Both the position numbers and the translations under genes were made by a program. Below, in pieces: positions 6,105 to 7,868 of a stretch of 7,868 nucleotides of DNA; position 1 is the stretch's first letter; each line of letters starts with the position of its first letter. Location: positions 1 through 7,868 of the forward strand of contig JAJFGM010000533.1 of the NCBI GenBank assembly GCA_021776145.1. Direction: 5' to 3'. This DNA comes from Kiloniellaceae bacterium. Its GTDB lineage: Bacteria > Pseudomonadota > Alphaproteobacteria > Kiloniellales > Kiloniellaceae. The notes beneath the pieces are model-generated. The model saw nothing but the letters and a program-made list of their open reading frames with translations, made no database searches and had not been told where the DNA came from.

Positions 6105-6134
6105 AAACGCCCGGAACCTGGGTTCCGGGCGTTT
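6105..6134 (-). terminator. Intrinsic terminator of the amt operon, possibly bidirectional
   Basis: A perfect 14-bp inverted repeat, AAACGCCCGGAACC and GGTTCCGGGCGTTT, is separated by TG. On the minus strand the stem is followed by TGTTTTC, a reasonable U-tract, so it should end transcription from the Amt and small membrane protein genes. On the plus strand the stem itself ends in GTTT, so it could also stop the 5823-6092 ORF more weakly. Confidence 0.85.
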
Positions 6135-6167
6135 CAGTCTAGATCGATGTTCAGTCTAGATCGATGT
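6134..6167. repeat. Perfect 17-bp tandem duplication between small membrane gene and terminator
   Basis: TCAGTCTAGATCGATGT occurs at 6134-6150 and again at 6151-6167 with no spacer. Read on the minus strand, each copy ends in TGA. The first copy met by a ribosome is in frame with the small membrane protein just beyond its TAA stop. Confidence 0.9.
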
Positions 6168-6174
6168 CTGGGTC

Positions 6175-6402
6175 TTAATCGAGCCGGCGATCTCGCATGG
6201 CTCGATCCAAAATCTTGGGATCCTGCAGCTTTTTGCGTTCCTCCTCATAGGACCGCGATTCGAAGCGCATCTGCCAGATGTGCCAGACGATCCACAAGGC
6301 GATGCCGACGATGGCCATCAGCACCTCGGTGCCCTGGAAAGGATAGATCGGGCCAATGTTGGCCAGATCCACCGCCCAGGATTCGATACCAGTTGTAGAC
6401 AT
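6175..6402 (-). CDS. Small single-pass membrane protein cotranscribed with Amt, 75 residues
   Basis: The product starts with a short polar N-terminus (MSTTGIESWAVDLANIGPIY) and has one membrane helix at about 27-45 (VLMAIVGIALWIVWHIWQM). It ends in a strongly charged cytoplasmic-type tail, ESRSYEEERKKLQDPKILDRAMRDRRLD, that looks helical. The ATG has AGGAG about 9 nt upstream, and the gene starts 19 bp after the Amt stop on the same strand, followed by a strong terminator; a two-gene operon is therefore likely. I do not know a named family. The context suggests a subunit or modulator of the transporter, but that is inference. After the TAA the same frame stays open for DPDIDLD and a TGA, so the gene may once have been slightly longer. 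Confidence 0.85.
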   Translation of the reverse strand: MSTTGIESWAVDLANIGPIYPFQGTEVLMAIVGIALWIVWHIWQMRFESRSYEEERKKLQDPKILDRAMRDRRLD

Positions 6403-6421
6403 AACGTCTCACTCCTCTCGG

Positions 6422-7798
6422 TTAGGGGATCAGACCTGCTTCACGGGCCTCTTGCAATTCTGCCTCGGCAACCTCGGTCTCGTCGAGGTAGCGACCGTGG
6501 AATTCGGCCAAGTCGAGACCGGCAAGCTCAATCTCCTTGGGAATGCGGAGCGCGCCGGCGCTCTTGAGGATACCGGCGAGGATCCAGCAGGGCAGGAAAC
6601 CAAGCACCCAGAACATGATGATGGCGCCGATGAACTGACCCCAGGGCGTGATCACCGCATAGCCTTCATAGGGCGAAGACGGATGTCCCCAAAGCACGAA
6701 ACCGGCGATGACGACACCGATGAAGCCGGCATAGCCATGCACGGCGACGGCGCCGACGGCATCGTCGATCTTGAATTTCCGCTCGACCCAGAAATGCAGC
6801 TTGTACATGAGCACGACGCCGACGGCGCCGATGATCATGGCCTGGATCGGGTGGTAGAGGTCGTTGCCGGCGCTAGCGGTGATGATGCCGGCGAGGCCGC
6901 TGGAATAGGTCCAGAAAGCATCGCCGCGAGATACGACGTAACCCGCCAGCATGCCGCCTGACAGCGACATTAGGAAGTTCATCGTAATCGCCCCCAGCGT
7001 CGTCGGGGTGAGGTAGATCGTCGTTGCGGTCTGTGTCACGCCGGTGATCTGGCCGCCGATGCCCTCGGGACTGATGACCGGAACGTTACAGGCGACGTAG
7101 AAGCCCCAGAAGCCGGTATAGATCAGGAACAGCCCGATGGTGATCAGCCAGGGATTGTGCGGTACGATGTTACGTGGCGTGCCGTCGGCCCTGAACTTGC
7201 CGATGCGCGGCCCCAGGTGAACCAGGATACCAAGCGCGGCACCGCCGGCGATGGCATGGATCACGCCCGAGGCATAGGCATCGTGATAACCCAGAAGCTG
7301 GACCATCCAGCCACCGTAGTGCCAGCCCCAAGCCGCATCGATCACCCAGGTGACCGAGCCGACGAGAACCGCGAAGATCCAGAAAGCCGACGAACGTATG
7401 CGCTCGATGACCGCGCCCGAGACGATCGAGGCGGCGGTCCAGGAAAACAGCAGGAACGCGGCCCAGAAGACGCCGGTGATGCGGTCGCTGAGGTTGGTCG
7501 ACATGGTCTCCGACCAGGGTGTGTTGGCGGCCCCTAAGCCGTCGGGATCGATACCCCCGGTTATGAACGGGCCGCTGGAAAATCCCCAGTAAATCCACCA
7601 GCCGAAGAAGAACCAGGTGATCGTCACCAAGGGGATTAGCATCGAGTTCTTCATTAGGGTGTGCATCATGTTCTTCTGCCGGCTCGCACCGACTTCGTAC
7701 ATGCAAAACCCAACATGAATTAGGAACATCAGTGCCACGGTGAGCCAATAATAGAATTCCGTGAACACTGTTGTCAGTGCGCCAATATCGGTATCCAT
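6422..7798 (-). CDS. amt: Ammonium transporter, Amt/MEP/Rh family
   Basis: A complete 458-residue polytopic inner-membrane protein with about eleven membrane helices, of usual Amt length. Key pore positions can be matched to E. coli AmtB by spacing. D173 and H181 (in HDAYASGVIHA) match D160 and H168; H354 (in DDAVGAVAVHGYAG) matches the second pore histidine H318; F118 matches the outer gate F107; W157 matches W148. The helix-6 motif usually read GFNAGS is GFYVAC here: the gate Phe is kept (F233), but the Ser that lines the recruitment site is Cys (C237). The C-terminal tail after about 415 is acidic, ending EVAEAELQEAREAGLIP. The ATG is preceded by a GGGGG-type site. A small membrane protein follows 19 bp downstream. 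No PII gene is in the window; PII control is known for the family but not shown here. Confidence 0.95.
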   Translation of the reverse strand: MDTDIGALTTVFTEFYYWLTVALMFLIHVGFCMYEVGASRQKNMMHTLMKNSMLIPLVTITWFFFGWWIYWGFSSGPFITGGIDPDGLGAANTPWSETMSTNLSDRITGVFWAAFLLFSWTAASIVSGAVIERIRSSAFWIFAVLVGSVTWVIDAAWGWHYGGWMVQLLGYHDAYASGVIHAIAGGAALGILVHLGPRIGKFRADGTPRNIVPHNPWLITIGLFLIYTGFWGFYVACNVPVISPEGIGGQITGVTQTATTIYLTPTTLGAITMNFLMSLSGGMLAGYVVSRGDAFWTYSSGLAGIITASAGNDLYHPIQAMIIGAVGVVLMYKLHFWVERKFKIDDAVGAVAVHGYAGFIGVVIAGFVLWGHPSSPYEGYAVITPWGQFIGAIIMFWVLGFLPCWILAGILKSAGALRIPKEIELAGLDLAEFHGRYLDETEVAEAELQEAREAGLIP

Positions 7799-7868
7799 TT
7801 CATACCCCCAACTACTTGAAACTCAAGGTGTGGGTTTATTTTTGTTTTTGTATTTTGGATTGTCGGCG
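7799..7868 (-). promoter_or_regulatory. Upstream region of amt, A-rich leader
   Basis: On the minus strand the 70 bp before the Amt start are unusually A/T-rich for this window, with AAAATACAAAAACAAAAAT about 30-60 bp upstream. No sigma-54 site of the TGGCAC-N5-TTGC type, as often found before nitrogen-regulated amt genes, is visible in this short stretch. The promoter may lie further out, beyond the window edge. Confidence 0.4.

Noticed and set aside
5856..6106. Two short minus-strand ORFs (ending at 5856 and 5894) upstream of the sulfotransferase
   Set aside because: Their G/C profiles by codon position (about 80/50/65 and 50/65/80) are less gene-like than that of the plus frame, and no ribosome site or family is seen.
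6356..7748. Several plus- and minus-strand frames of 75-200 codons overlapping the ammonium transporter
   Set aside because: They are out of frame with a complete, highly recognisable Amt and have no independent signals.

Overview
The window looks like chromosomal DNA of a high-GC alphaproteobacterium, plausibly of the Rhodospirillales. The reasons are strong G/C bias at third codon positions, the mix of genes (paired amine/amino-acid FAD oxidoreductases, a divergent Amt with a small membrane partner, a TPR-sulfotransferase), and short GGAGG-type ribosome sites. The lineage is an inference. No rRNA, tRNA, CRISPR array, transposase or phage gene was seen.

Layout. (1) 1-1471, minus strand: two FAD-dependent amine oxidoreductases in a likely operon. 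A DAO/SoxB-like enzyme of 434 residues is followed after 32 bp by the first 44 codons of a second, separate flavoprotein that runs off the window. (2) 1472-2108: about 640 bp with no secure gene. It holds a weak 58-codon ORF and a striking near-perfect 24-bp hairpin beside further CTAG-bounded inverted repeats, perhaps a small mobile or extragenic palindromic element. (3) 2109-2315, plus strand: a 68-residue tail-anchored small protein with an excellent ribosome site. It is tail-to-tail, 6 bp apart, with a minus-strand JmjC/cupin oxygenase of the ribosomal-oxygenase type (2322-3530). A 15-nt palindrome lies just upstream of the oxygenase. (4) 3724-5823, minus strand: a 699-residue protein with an N-terminal Gly-Pro-Ser repeat, about eight TPRs and a C-terminal PAPS sulfotransferase domain resembling tyrosylprotein sulfotransferases. 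(5) 5823-6092, plus strand: an uncertain 89-codon ORF with coding-like base bias. (6) 6105-7798: a strong terminator, a 17-bp tandem repeat, a small one-helix membrane protein and a complete ammonium transporter, the last two forming an operon on the minus strand.

These units do not form one pathway. The oxidoreductase pair suggests catabolism of N-methylated amines or amino acids, and the Amt unit suggests ammonium uptake. The oxygenase and sulfotransferase each look like protein-modifying enzymes, but their substrates cannot be read from the sequence. I do not see a clearly new multi-gene system. The best leads are the Amt with an altered pore motif and its small partner, the TPR-sulfotransferase with a possible glutamate base, the hairpin element, and the palindrome upstream of the oxygenase.
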